Shown here: positions 1 through 14,400 of the stretch, one piece after another
How positions within the stretch are numbered: the first letter of the stretch is position 1
How the letters are laid out: each line of letters opens with the position of its first letter
Origin: Bugula neritina
Lineage: Eukaryota > Bryozoa > Gymnolaemata > Cheilostomatida > Bugulidae
Direction: 5' to 3'
DNA: 64,000 nucleotides
Assembly: GCA_964035545.1 (NCBI GenBank)
Contig: OZ037765.1
Coordinates: forward strand, 12,582,698 to 12,646,697
The notes under the pieces: model-generated
Seen by the model: the letters and a program-made list of their open reading frames with translations, nothing else
Told to the model about the DNA's origin: nothing
Database searches by the model: none
Made by a program: the position numbers and the translations under genes

Positions 1-3000
1 ACATACAACACAATGGCCTATCAGTCTGTTCATAGAAAACTCTCAGAGTCAATCACTAGGCAAGTTATAATTTTCATTTTATACTGTGAATAATTGCCAC
101 CAAAGTTTTTATAGCCTGCACTGTTATGATATAAGAATTAACTTCACTAAAATTTTTGATTCAAGCACTTCTTGACATGGCTTTTGAGAGTTGTCCTCTT
201 TTTCTAAGAGTGAGTTTTAAAGTTATATAGCACTTAAAATAAATAAATTCTGATATCTAATATTGCTGAAAGCATGTTTAAGTAACATTATGACATAAAG
301 AAGGAAAGTTAAAATGTTTATGAAGACTTTTAAAAGGAAATTGTTTGCCTACTTTGAGTAAAATCCAAAAGAATTGAACTCTTTTTTCTGTTAATTAAAT
401 GCCTTTGTGATATAATTGCATTTTATATTGAAATATATTGACTTTTACTACTGCTACTACTACTACTGCTGCTACTACTACTACTGCTACTCATACTAAT
501 ACTCATACTACTACTCATACTAATACTCATACTAATATTCATACTAATGGTCACACTAATACTCATACTATACTACTCATACACTCATACTAATACTCAT
601 ACTACTACTCATACACTCATGCTAATACTCATACTACTACTCATACACTCATACTAATATTCATACTAATATTCATACTAATACTCATACTAATACTCAT
701 ACTAATACTCATACTAATACTCATACTAATACTCATACTAATACTCATACTAATACTCATACTACTACTCATACACTCATACTAATACTCATACTAATAC
801 TCATACTACTCATACTAATACTCATACTCATACTAATACTACTCATACTACTACTCATACTAATACTCATACTCATACTAATACTACTCATACTACTACT
901 CATACTAATACTCATACTAATACTCATACTAATACTCATACTAATACTCATACTACTACTCATACACTCATACTACTACTCATACTAATACTCATACTAC
1001 TCATGCTAATACTCATACTACTCATACTAATACTCATACTAATACTCATACTACTTCTCATACTAATTATCACTACTACCACTTTAGTGGGTCCCTGTTG
1101 CCGGATGCCCTGGCTGGGTTGGTGCGTAACGTCCCTCCTCTGGACACAGCTTGGATTGACACTACAGCTAAACGAGCTGCGCAAAAGTTAGAGAAACTTG
1201 ACATTGACTTGAAAAATTATCGAGGAAACTCTATCAAAGAGAGTATTCGGTAATAATTTATTATTCTATGTTGGTTGCTGCTTTTTGAACATGTTTTTCT
1301 TCTAGAAAATTCAACACTTTGACGATTATGATTGTGAAGTTTTCATCTAAACCAACATACAAAAGATGTATATCTGATAAAGCACATTGTTATGCAACTG
1401 CTGTTACTGTTGTTATTTAAGATGATGTCTAGGTGATTGCAGCTTTCACATCTTCTTTTAGACGTGCACAGGATGACCTTGGCGATCATCACTTGGATTG
1501 CGGTGATCTGCAGAATGCACTCAAGTGTTATTCACGGGCTAGAGATTACTGCACCAATGCTAAGCATCTCATTAATACGTGTGTTAATGTTATAAAGGTG
1601 CGTAAACATCTGTAAAAACGTACGTAAAAAGTTTTTGAAAGTTAATCGGCTCAAGTCAAACCCAGTCAAATGAAAAGGTTTTATCAACTCGACTTTCCTA
1701 TTTGATTATTTAGGTGAGTATATACTTACAAAACTGGCCCCATGTGCTCAACTATACGAAGAAAGCTGAGGGTCTCATGGAAAACGTAAGTTTTCATATG
1801 CTCCTATATCGTCACAATTAATAACATCTTGCTGATATAATATGTTTTGAGCAAGCTGTTTGTGATCGAAATGTATTATTTTGAGTTATTTAGTACAACC
1901 TAAAAGTATACATACGTATATGTAAAGGTCAAATGCATTTTACTTTGGTAGTATTTTTTGTTTCGAATATTTACCTAGAACACATGTTGCTATAACAATT
2001 CACTCTATTCTGAAATATCACTGGTTGATGTGTAAATTGGCTTACCTTGTAGGAGATAAAGACTGCTGGTACTGCAACACATACAGCCCCACTTCTTGAT
2101 TGTGCTGCTGGTCTGGTGGAATTAGCCCATAAAAAGTACAAAGATGCTGCTAAACACTTTTTGAAATGCCAGTTTGATAGCTGTGATTTTCCTTGGGTAT
2201 GTGCTGTTTGTATTGCCAATTGCATATGCAGCAAAATGTACTTATAACTTGATACTTTACGCTACAAATATGGACTTTATTGTTATGCAGTTTCATTTCT
2301 TCATGGTAATTTGCTTTATGGTGGCTTAAACACTGGTCTGTTATGTTTGATTCAAGGATTTAAATATCTTAAGAAAGAAACTCTTGGTTTTCATGCATTT
2401 TAGAATTTATGGAAAAGTTGTCTTCTTTTATCATTTTAGATTGCTTCTACTAACAATATAGCTGTCTATGGCTCATTGTGTGCATTGGCTACCTTCACTA
2501 GAGCTGAGTTACAGAAAAATGTCATTACAAACAGGTAATTGATACATCATGTTATGCTCTGAGTATCTTGGGAGGTCAGTTGACATGGGATAACAACATA
2601 ATACATCAGTCTGTTAAACAAATACTGTTTTAATTTTAAAATATTAGTTGTTGTCACACTAAAGGTATTTTTTGCACATGTTACTGCAAACAGGAGTTAT
2701 CTAGTTAATCTAATTTAATTGATGAATAAAACACAGAGAAGTGTACATCAGACAATGATTATTAAAGAATCTGCATGACAACTATGCACATGTCTTTCAT
2801 TTACCTGTATGTAAAGAATACTATGTGGTATTCACAAGTTATCCTAAGGATACAACTTTTCGATTGTATATTGACAAATTTTATTGTTTTTGTAGCTCAT
2901 TCAAATTATTCTTGGAGTTGGAGCCTCAAATTAGAGAAACCTTAAATGCATTTTATAGTTCGAAATATGGAGTTTGCCTGAAGATATTGAATGACATGAA

Positions 3001-4952
3001 GGTAAGCAACAGATTGTCTTTTATCTGGTTTTTCTAAAAGTTAATTCAGGCATAAATAATGTTTCTAGTTTATATTAAATTTGAACTCGCATGTCATATC
3101 TACCTTATATTTATGTATACACTAAATGTTTTATGCAGTTGAACCATATGATGGTGGGTCAGGGGGTTGAACTTTTAAATGAGTGCCTTTTGCCAGTTAC
3201 TCAGTTATTACAGCCTCAAAAATCATATTTCTTTAAGTACTTCCCATGCCCTTTCAACAGTCTTGTATTGTCATGATATAGGAGAAGGCTATCATAGAAG
3301 CCTGCAATATTTTTCACTGGCTTTGCAGCTATAACTTATGTATGATTACAGGACAACCTGCTCTTGGATATATACTTAGCTAGACACGTCAACTATCTGT
3401 ATACCCAGATAAGAAACAGAGCTCTTTGTCAAGTAAGCTGTAATAATTCTATTTATGTCAAATTGACACTCCTGATTAGAAACTTTGCTAGTTATTTTTA
3501 TGTTTATCCGTACGTTTATATTTCAATGAAATGTATTTTAAAAAAGGGTTATATGCCTTTATTTATAATCTGCCATTTTTGGACAGCATATTTTTTTTAT
3601 TTTGAAATTATATTCATAAAATTTAAATCTACGGCGTAAAAATGCTGTAAATTTCCTGTTATTTTCACAGTACTTCAGCCCGTACGTGTCGGCAGATATG
3701 AGCAAGATGGCAGAGGCGTTCAACACTAATGTTGGTGATTTAGAAAACGAGCTCATGCAGCTGATACTAGATGGGCAAATAAATGCTAGGATTGACTCTC
3801 ACAATAAGGTGTGTATTTTATTTTGCCTAATCTTAAATTGTTAGCTCAGAAAGATGTGATGAACTTATTTTTGAAGAAGCATTGAATTTTATGTTATGGT
3901 TTTAATGAATTTAAAAAACTCAAAAGTAATGTTATTAATAAATTACTCCACTCTGGTTATATTACTAGCATAAGTACCTCAATTATACCGGCTGATTCTA
4001 ACTAAACGTGCGGAATTCTTAGAAAGTGTTAATACAGCTTTATGTTTTGAAATTCTTAAAGTATATTTGAAGTTTATAAATGATATTTTCTCTAGTATAT
4101 GCTAGGAAAGTGTGCTTAAACTGAGTCACCTGCATCGCTTATATATGAAATGCAGCACAGAGTATTTTGTACTGTTTTTATTGCCCTGTTATTGTTTGCT
4201 GCCTCAACTAGCTATAGTTCTATTGTACCTTTGATATCAAAGATTGTCTTTGGAATTTTTTGCCTGTGTCTTTGCTTTGATTTAGAATAAATTAAGATAC
4301 CCAAGGTGCAGCAATTACATCGATCAAAGTTTTAAAATTATGCTGATATATGCATAATAATAAATGCGTATACTAATATGCATTTGTTATTAGCACCCAT
4401 TACTTTTTGATGGTGGAGTAAGTTGCATGTTTTTTTATCAACACTGCACACACAACTTCACCAATTGAGGTGCAGACTAGCACCTTGTAGTTGCCTTTTT
4501 GTACTCCATTCAGATTTTGTGCAATAATATTAAGCAACACACCTGCTCCTACTAAATTGATGGTTTTTTTGTGAATAGATTCTTTATGCTAAAGACATAA
4601 ATTCAAGACAGCACACATTTGAAAAGGCCCTCAATGTCGGTGAGAACTATCAAAAGAATGCTGGTTTTCTGGTGCTCAGATCTGCTGCCATAAGAAGTCT
4701 GGTTCATGTTTCTGTGGCAACTGCTCCAGGTATGTGTGCATATTGACATTGTTTAGTCTCATGACAATACCACAGGTGAAATTGGCTATAGTTTAGTGAC
4801 TGGTTGGCTCAAATTATGTCTAGTCAAAAATAGGGAGCTGAACAGTAGGAAATATGGAATTTTCAATCAAGATTCACACTTGCCTTAACAACCATACTAT
4901 TATTTTATATGAAGGAATTACTGTTTTTAATTTTACAGATTCACAAGCTTGA
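1..4952 (+). CDS. COPS1 (GPS1): COP9 signalosome complex subunit 1 (5'-partial)
   Basis: Subunit 1 of the COP9 signalosome, the complex that removes NEDD8 from cullin-RING ubiquitin ligases. Exons read: 1-59, 1088-1249, 1462-1597, 1714-1785, 2053-2196, 2440-2534, 2896-3001, 3352-3432, 3671-3808, 4579-4729, 4939-4952; every junction keeps phase. Family blocks seen in order: [54 protein letters not shown], then the PCI-domain part with [43 protein letters not shown] and [10 protein letters not shown]. The last tiny exon adds only DSQA before TGA, so the C-terminal tail is shorter than in vertebrates. The N-terminal exons lie before the window. Intron 1 begins GC rather than GT and holds a long minisatellite. 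An ATTAAA lies at 5135-5140. Identity is very secure from family knowledge; exon edges are inferred. Confidence 0.96.
60..1087 (+). other. GC-AG intron of CSN1
   Basis: The donor reads ACTAG|GCAAGT at 58-65 and the acceptor is ACTTTAG at 1081-1087. Both flanking exons are recognisable CSN1 and the join is in phase 2 (AG + T gives Ser). AG|GCAAGT is the usual consensus of GC-AG introns, so a natural GC donor is more likely than a sequencing error. Confidence 0.8.
447..1069. repeat. Minisatellite of CTCATA/CTAATA hexamers
   Basis: About 620 bp of tandem ACTCAT and ACTAAT hexamers, often pairing into a 12-bp unit (ACTCATACTAAT), beginning as a TACTGC/TACTAC trinucleotide tract. The + strand has almost no G (a few in AATGGTCAC, TCATGC and the CTGCTAC start). 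It lies inside CSN1 intron 1 and stops about 20 bp before the acceptor of the next exon. Open frames through it (Met-Ser-Ile-Ser runs) are repeat artefacts. Confidence 0.95.
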
Positions 4953-5134
4953 GGAGGAGGTAGTGGCAACAAGCCAACTTTACTAAATCACCACAGCTAT
5001 TGACTTTTGTAACAACTGACTAAGAAAGTAGAGTAGTGAGTCTAAGTTAAATTGACTGTTATAGTTTGCAATGTGTTATCATTACTGTACAGCTTTGGAA
5101 AATGTAAATATGTAGCAGTCACTATATTTTTGTC

Positions 5135-5140
5135 ATTAAA
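5135..5140 (+). promoter_or_regulatory. CSN1 poly(A) signal variant ATTAAA
   Basis: ATTAAA lies about 180 bp after the CSN1 stop codon, followed by GT-rich sequence; it is the first plausible signal there. Confidence 0.45.
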
Positions 5141-5287
5141 GTGCTAGGTTTGTATTGCAATACAACTATTTATCACCACTTTCTGCAAAAGAGTGTAGTG
5201 CAATTTATTAAAAGTTGGCACATGAATTTTCCATTATGAATTCAAGTAGTACATGTATACATAAAGAATCATTTTACCATATATGTA

Positions 5288-5293
5288 TTTATT
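5288..5293 (-). promoter_or_regulatory. V-ATPase a poly(A) signal AATAAA
   Basis: TTTATT on the + strand reads AATAAA on the minus strand, about 165 bp past the V-ATPase stop. The convergent CSN1 and V-ATPase 3' ends therefore lie within about 150 bp of one another. Confidence 0.5.
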
Positions 5294-5455
5294 GCCATGT
5301 CAAGTCCCAATGTAGATATAAAAATATTGTTCAAGCATAAAATATAAAAGCAGTTCTTCCAATTAAAATAGATTAAAAATTAATCGAATGGCGTAGAAAA
5401 TCTTGGCACTAAAAAGATATTACAAATAGAATGGCAAAGTGGGTGGTGGTAGCGA

Positions 5456-8400
5456 CTAATCACTGTCAGCTGTAAGACGTGCAGCTGTAGCTTCTTTGAA
5501 TGTGAATGGCAGAAATTTGACGCCATCTCCATAAAAGAACTTGCTGTTGAACTCGACCCAATGGAGTCGAAGGGCATGAAGGAAGGCTGAGAGTCCCTCC
5601 ATCATTAGCAGTACTGCCACCGTAAGACATGCAAATGGAGCAAAAGTTATGGAAAGCATGGCTGCTCCTGTGAACCCGCTGTTCATGGTTAACCCTGTTT
5701 TCAAGACCATGTTCCATAACACTTCAGAAAGTTCTGTAATGAATAGTAAATCACTTGGTGGTAATTCTGTAACATTGATGCCAAATGTTTATGAACCCAA
5801 TTCCTGTAGAAAAAACCTAAACCTTATAGCTGTAAAAGTTGAGAATGTGGGTTACTTACGGGCATGAGCTAGACTGAGAGCCCAGAGTCTCAAGTAAGAG
5901 GCTGTATTGGAGACACACCCTAAGCAATATTCAATAGTGTGAATACACTGGTGTACTATCACTTCACCCATGCCATGCTCCTCAGTCCCAACATCTTCTT
6001 CATCTGTCTGACTCTAACAAGCATACCATCTATAGATGCATTCTTGTCATTAGGCAATCTGTATTTAGCAAATAGGCATGCAGATATCAAGTGACTTCAG
6101 ACTTATTACCATTACTATATGCTACTTGCACCAGTTATTACAGTGTTGAAAATAGTCCTTCTATGCATGAAAGGGTAAGAGGCAGAGATAGTTGATTAAA
6201 TTAGCACCAACATCTATTCAAGTATTAAAGAATAATGTAAGTGCAAACCATTTGAGCTTCAACTCCAGCAGGATGATGTCCATTTCCATGTAACGTAGCG
6301 TTATCATCCTCATTCAATGGAGCAGCACCCTTGAATGGTAGAAAGTCATACAAAATATTAATAAACATAAAAAGCTCTCTTACAGAAGCATCTATGAAAA
6401 AATTTAGCTAAATTGTTATTGAAAACAAGAGTTTTTCCTCTTTTACCTGCCAAAGGCAGCTAAACTGTCCAAAAATCAAAATTGAATAATCATCTTTCAT
6501 AATTATCAAAAGTGATCTTTGTATTACGTAATTTTACATACTGAAAACTATTCGCTGAAAAAATAATCGCTCAAAGCATTAATTAAAAAGTAGTAATACT
6601 AGTAATTTAAATATAAATTTGTTAAATTTAATTCAATAATTCCAATGCCTTTTCTGTAAGGTTGTTCAATATAAGTTAAATACAAATAAAAATAAAACAA
6701 ATTTATCATGAACAATATTTATACTCCGAACCTGCAAGAAAACCTTTTCAATGAAGCAGAATATATACATATTATCTTGCATCAATTTTTGCTACTACAG
6801 CCACTTTATTTTATAGCCAAACTTCAATATATATGATATTTGGCAAGCTGATTTTGACCAATGAATGGCTCATGTGAATTAAAATGAGCTACTCATAGTC
6901 TGGTGAAAAAGGTAATCTAATAAATTAATAAATAAGTTCTTGAAATTATGATCATACAAGAAAAGCAACACCCAATAATGTGTGAGAAACTGAACTGACT
7001 TTCCTCCAGGCATATGAATCTCAGCTCATACAAGATATATCGCTAGCAAAGCAAGTCTGTGATCACAGAGAAATATGAACAATCAGCAACAATCACAAAA
7101 AAAGCATTGATGCACATAAATTTTTCATGCTCACAATAATTGGCAGTCAAGTATATTTATCAGGCAGCTCCATCTTACCTTCATTACAACAGCAGGTTTC
7201 TGATGAAAATGAAGCATATAAAAAATCATAGCGTTGGAATTATATTATATTAAAATACTTGAAAGTTTTATTAGTTACTAACTTTCAAAATCAAATGCAA
7301 CAAAACTGATTCAGAATTGCATTGAATTACATTATAAGAGTAATATTATGTTGACATACATAATCCCATTTTAGGGTAGTGCACTTTTCACAAAATTATT
7401 AGAACACTTGTAGTTACATTATATGTTCTCTGTTTTACTTTTTGACTGCACTTGGCTATTTTCATTGATATAAATCATTCATTCAACCTTTTCCCTATAA
7501 TCATAATATTCTGTTACTTAGAAACAAAACTTACATTTTTGTTGCTAAAGCAGCGCTGTATGCCAATGACTACAGGTTTAACTATCAGCAACCATGGAAT
7601 ACATATCCCGGCAGCTCCCACTAAAATTGTCTGCACCATTTTCTAAAACAACACAATAACCAGTTGCATTACGTTACATTACACACCAGCAAATTTACTT
7701 ATTAATTCAAGTAGTGACAAGATTGTTGTGGGCCCAAAGTTTTTACACATCTACATGCAAGTAAAAGCAATAACACATTTGTGCTAAATATATAATGATT
7801 GTAAAGAATCATGGTTTATAAATATGTATGACTACTTAAAAATAGTAAATTAGCAATTATGGAATTAATGTTTTCTTCCCAGGTAACCGAAAATAATACC
7901 ATATATCACAATGAAGAACATACCATTGTTGCCAAATCATTAAACAAAACAAACTGTGGGTTACAATCAGGAATCTCTGCTGGGTAGCTGAAGAGAAACA
8001 TGTTGATAAAACCTAAAAGATAAATATGCATAGTTTTTAAAAACTCTATTACAGTTCAATAGTGACTAAATAATCCGCAAAATAATTATAGGAAATGCAC
8101 AAGTGTAACTCATCCAACTTACCGACTAGAATACTTGGCGCACAACTAGTTATGTTGAATACAGTAAGCCACTTCAACACAATGAGCAACAACATGTAAC
8201 CAAATATACTCAAAATGAATATCATTTCCGGGATGAATTCACAAAAGATGCTCTTCCAACTTCGGAAATAACTAAAATAGACACAGATAGTAACTCATGA
8301 CTCATAGCTATACTAAAATGGTAGCTAAGGAGTCAGAGAAGGGAATCACTTCAGTTATATAATGATACAACGTAATTTTATACATGAATAGTCATCTGCC

Positions 8401-11400
8401 GTTGAAATAAAACATTGTTCTTACCAATGGTTCAGGAAACTGAGAATGAGACCAAACAACATCTGTATTATTCCCACAGCAATCGACATCTTCATTTTGT
8501 ACGAGTTAATGAAAGTAATCTTGTTGCTGGCGATCATCCATATCTTAAAAAGTGACGCAAAACAGAAAATAAAATTTAGTAACTATTGCATAAAAAGAAA
8601 TAAGTATACGACACTCATCACATAAAATCATTCTGTCGCAAAATAAAAAGATAAACCAAAAATTTTAAGCATCAAGATAGGTGAGCTGATCATTAATGGA
8701 CTTTCAGTATATACATATCTGTAGAATATTTTATTAATACTCTGACATTGAATATATTTTTGAAAAAGAATTCTACAAAAAAACCTTAGTTTAAACAATC
8801 AACAAAAATAAGTACAATATAACTAAACCTAAAAAATCTTTTGATTAATTATTTCATGGTTTGAAAATTTGCTTTTCTGGAGTTGAGCTATTGAAAATTA
8901 TACAGTTTTCATTTACAGACTTCACTGTTATTCAATTACAAGTATTCATACATTATGCCAATTTCATTTCATATGCTGATTTTATCGAGATGATTGCTAT
9001 CATTGGCTAACAATGATATAACCTGTTCAAACAGATATAAGATTAGAAAAATATTTGTGCAAATGCAGCATATAATAGGTCACTAACTGGGTCAACGCCG
9101 ATGGGATACACAGTTCCAGTTCTGTTATAACTCTGCAGGTGGGTGAATGCAGGAACATGGTGCAGGTCAATATACAAGTGGCCGTTGATGTAATATGGGT
9201 GATCACTTTCGTGGTCCGTTGCGTTTGCTAAATCAGTTATGTTTTCAAAAGTCGTGCTGTTTCCAACAAGTGTAGTGTTTGCCAAATCGGTAGAATTTCC
9301 ATGATGAGAAGCATCTCTGCATAATTATAAAACAGACGAACTATAATGTAAAAACACAAGACTGTGTGTAATATTGTATAAAAGCAACAAACCCTAACTA
9401 ATGGTTTACTAAGTGTTGAGTATTTATATTATACAGTCATATTATTATCCAAATACATTTATTATTACAACTATATTATATAACATATTATATATATATA
9501 TATATATATGTACATACGGATAGTATTTAGTAACCCTCCACGAAGAGCCAAATAAGTTGACAGATTTGGAGAAGAAATCATTGTATATAAAGCCAGTATA
9601 TATAGAGAACAGCCCCATCAGCAGGATTATATAACGGCCTCCAAATATCATATTCCAGATCTAAACATCCATGTAAACACTAATGTGAAGCACATAGAAC
9701 AATAATCAACACCATGCTAAGCAAAGTTACACACAACTATAAAATATTGGTCAACAAAACAAACTACTAAACATAAATATATACATTATTCTTCATCAAA
9801 ACTATAACTTGCAATCACATTGAATTATTGCAACATCATAAAATATTAGTCAGTAAATATTGCAACTAAAACTGTTATCTTACGACCAAATATGCTAAAC
9901 TTTGAATAAATCTTCAGCAAAATGACCAACAGTGTTCTCACCTCGTTAGAACCCTTATTCTTGAGGAACTTTTTCTCCTTAATAACCATCCAGAGAGCAA
10001 AGCAAGACATCACTACCCCGTGGGCACAGTCACCAAACATGATGGCAAATATGAATGGGAATGTGATGATGGTAAATATGGCTGTAAATAACATAACAAT
10101 AAGCATACACAACTTTTCCATAATTCTGAGAAAATATTTATGAATGAAAACACCTGTCACGAAATTCAAGTAGCATTTTACTACTAAAAATCAATGAAAA
10201 TCTGAAACTCTGTATTAAGCATAAATTATATATGTCAGGACATTAGTGCAATGCACTACAAGTAATATGTAACATAGCTCTACAAGGAAATGACAGTATA
10301 TTAACACTGGCAGTGTGTGTTGCTTCAGTGTTGCCGTAGCAACAGGATTGTTCATGAACTCAATAAACAAGTCAGTGTGTGAATGTAGCAACAAAGATTA
10401 CAATTCAAGTGTTATGAATTTTCCATCATAGAGAATAATATGAGAATACCTGGGTTGACCTCCTGATACCTGCCTATACCGTAGGCATCAACAATACTCT
10501 GGAAAGCTTTGGTAAACTTGTTAGTTCTGTTGAAAGTAGGAATTGTTTCGTTAGTAGTTAGCCGGTTGAGAACTGAGGGTACTTCACTATTGGACTTGTT
10601 CTGCAAGAAACGTGCAGCAAACCTTTACAAATCCTATACAGTATATACTATATATACTGTATATACTGTATATTACATATAATGTATACTATATATTCTG
10701 CACATACTATATATTCTGCGCATACTATATATACTGTACGTACTGTGCATTCTATATATACTGTATATACTATATATATACTGTACATAGTACGAGTATA
10801 TAATTATACTGTACACATATGTATATATTTGAAACACAACACCTAAGTACTCCTATGTTTGTTAAAAAGAGTGGCCATAAATAACTTCTGTCAATGTCAA
10901 AAAATGCTACGAGCAATAGTATGCTGAGTAGTATGCAGAGTAGTACGTGCTATAATATTAATCAAATAAAGTTCATTGCCCCTTCTTTACAGCTAGTCGA
11001 TGCGTGTTGCTGTATTACGTCTGTCTTTTTTGTTCTTTTTCTTTAAATCCCCTAAGATATTCCTAGATAGTAAGATAATTCTATTGACTTACTGTTCCTT
11101 CGGTTATGGCTTGATTGACTTTGTCCAAATCCCGAACTGGGGCCCAGCACTCGGCAATCAGACACTTCTGCGTGACATCCATGTTGAACATATTCAGTGT
11201 GTGGTATATAGCCTTGGTCTTCAGAACTTTTACTGCTAGAGAGCGGACATCCTTCGATGTATTCACGAGTAATCTCTTTCTATGATCCTCAGTCTTTTCC
11301 AGAACCTGCGAAAAGATATTTGGCTCAATCATTCTTATGACGACTAAGTACAACTTTTGAATAAAAACTTTTTATACAAAATAATTTCAATACAAAAACA

Positions 11401-14400
11401 AAATTTTATTTTTTAATAATCTCATGATGTTGAATAAAACTTGTGGGTAATCTTTGACATAATTTCAAAGACAATTCATTATAAATAACTATTAATCCAT
11501 TTGATACTCAGGTGGTTTCAACACAAGATTTGCTAAGAACTTCATTATAAGACATAATGGTGAGCGAGAAGGTTTGTTTCAGCTCTGGTACTAAGGCTAA
11601 TAATTGACAGGTCAACCCACCACATGGATGTCACCAACTCTCTGCGCCAACTCTTGACTCATCCTTGTCCTTTCCTCTACAGTCTTTGGTATTGTGTAGA
11701 TATTACAGCGGAACCTACATAATGGGAGTTAGCAACATCTGTACCATAATATAGATACACACCAATCATAATACTTTATGATGATACAGTAATAAGAAAT
11801 AAAAACTATAGCAGTTGCCAAAACATACCCTTCACAAATTTTAGACACTTTCTGCTTGAGTTTATCTCCTTGGAAGAAAACACAGAACACTGATTTCCTA
11901 ATAGGATCACCCTGCATGAAATAAATGAAAATATAAGAGTTTTTTGGAGTTATCTCCCATGGTAATACATAGTAATAAATGTTGGAAACATGCCAATCAA
12001 GTACTCGAAATACTCACTTCACCAGTAATGCCTATAATATGCAGTACAAGGAAAATGTGCAAATAATTAATCCTATATCATGGCTCTCCGATTACACTCT
12101 GCTCTTACATATTTATTACTACTCTTCCTACTACAAACTAACTCTGCTATCTCCACAGATTAACATTAGTCTCAGATTGGTTTTAAAGGTATATAAACAG
12201 GTATATGACAAGCTATGGTTTGACTCCATAATTCAATGCATGCCTTGGAAACTTTGTATTACCATTTCTTTGTAGAGAAATACTATTATTATGCTTACTG
12301 TGGTTGGCTCCTCAAATGTCTCGGCGATTTCTGTGTAACGCAGATAAACGTTTCCACGGCAGGCAAACCAAAGCATTCTAGGAGACAAAAATTAATTTAC
12401 CAAAAATCATCATTTGCTACTATTCTTGAAACATACAATCATTACAGATGCTAATAAGCAAAGTGACTAGAAGAAGAACAACTCAGGTGTGTTATTGGTA
12501 AGAGAGAATCATTTGATATGCAAAAAGCTCATAATACAAGAAAAGATGCTGTAATTTCAGCCTTTAAACATTACTAAAAGGGTCTAATGAAATGAATACG
12601 TCCAACAAAAGTTATTTTACTATGTTGGATGGTTTATGTGCTATGCCCTCAGCTACCCAGTAGATATAATAGTAAAGTACAGTTAATATCTCAATTGTAA
12701 CTAGCCTGAAAAGCTCCACTTTACTGCATTATAAAAATGTTTTATAATGAGCTAAATTTTTATTAAATAAAATGAATAATTATCTCGAAGTTTTGATAAA
12801 TATTAAGAAAATGTTAGGAACCTTGATAAGTTAGGACTAAATTGGCTGAAGACAGAAAATATTACATTCAGTTTCAGTTTAAGTTTCTAAGATGGAAAAA
12901 TCTATTCAACTACAGGCATCTGTCAGCTCGTGTGAACAGCGCTAGCATTTGGTTCCTTCAGAGTGCACAAATTAAACATAACCTAGAGGTGATCTAGTAT
13001 ACCATACAGCACAACCTGAAACTCATCAGCTAAACATAGCACAATATAGCATCATGTGTGCTGGAGTTACAAATATATTAGTTATATGTATACTATCGCA
13101 AGTAATGCTATTATTGTAGATCGTACAGGCACATAACACTGATGTGATCACATATTAATCATAAACTATTATTATTGAAAAATCTTGAGAAATTTCCATA
13201 TTGTCCATTTAGGGCTTATCTTACATATCTGCCAAGTGATTAAATAAATATTTAGATTATCAGGAAAATATCTTGAATTAATTTCGACACAAAGTATAGA
13301 CAGATCTGTCAGTTGAACCAATTAGAACTTTACTTGTGTCTGGGGCATTGCAAGATACAATTCACTGCAATAATATATATATATAATATATAATAAAATA
13401 TATATAATATATAATCTGACCATTATTAGGTTAGATATTATATCAATCATCAGATTAGCTGATAAACAAATATATTCGATGGTCTGGATGCAAATTATAT
13501 AGAAGAAGAGACTTAAGTGTAAAAATTAAGAACAGAAGAATAGAACAGAAGAATACAAACAACACAATTCATTCCCGCTGCAATGATTCTAACTATCTAG
13601 AGTTTCAACACAAGAGTAGTACAACAGCAACATACTTCACTACAAATGTTTACCTTCCAGTTACAGTTTACTAACTGCAAATATACAAAATACAACTTGA
13701 TGAAAATAAAATAGAAATTGTAAAGACTTTGATTTTGTTAGACATTTAAAACTATTTTTGAATAGGAAGATTTATTGAACATTCAAAGGACTTGCCACAG
13801 AGAGTCACACATGAGACACTTACTACTATATGCCAAAAGACAGCAGGTTTCATAACATAAAAAGCATGTCTGTTACAGGGAGTTGGAATTGAAACTGACA
13901 TGAGAGAACTAAGCAGGTTTCTGCAACATAAATAGATGGCGAAAGGCAGAGACTACGTACCGCTCAAACCCATTGAGCTTCTCCGTAGGTAATGTTCCAG
14001 TAAGGAAATTCAACTTCATTGAGCCATCTGCACCAAAAGAAGTGGCTGGAACTGTTTCAGACTTCTCTCCCATTTCAATATCACCTGCAGTAGGTTCTCG
14101 CTTAGCTATACTGGAACCAGCTACTGACGCCCCGTGAAAAGTTGTCTGAGGGAATAAAATGCATTTATATTACAAACAGGTTCAAAACAAACCAGTAACC
14201 AGTGCATGTTTGAGAATGTTTTCAACACATTTTGCTTTAGTTAATAGAAATTAGCCAACTATTATTATTAATGCTATGGGTTGAAAGATTAGAACTTGTG
14301 GGGCAATAATAAATCTATTACTGATATTGGGTGGCAATCAGGCAGAAAATATTCAGGGTGTAGGAAACAGACTGCATAAATTATTCAAGCAGTAAATTAA

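Noticed and set aside
769-1191. Open frames encoding Met-Ser-Ile-Ser or Leu-Ile runs on both strands
   Set aside because: Produced by the hexamer minisatellite; the frames are stop-free only because the repeat lacks stops in those phases.
11979-12454. Open frames of 98 and 72 codons on the + strand
   Set aside because: They lie in introns and antisense to a V-ATPase coding exon; compositions are AT-driven.
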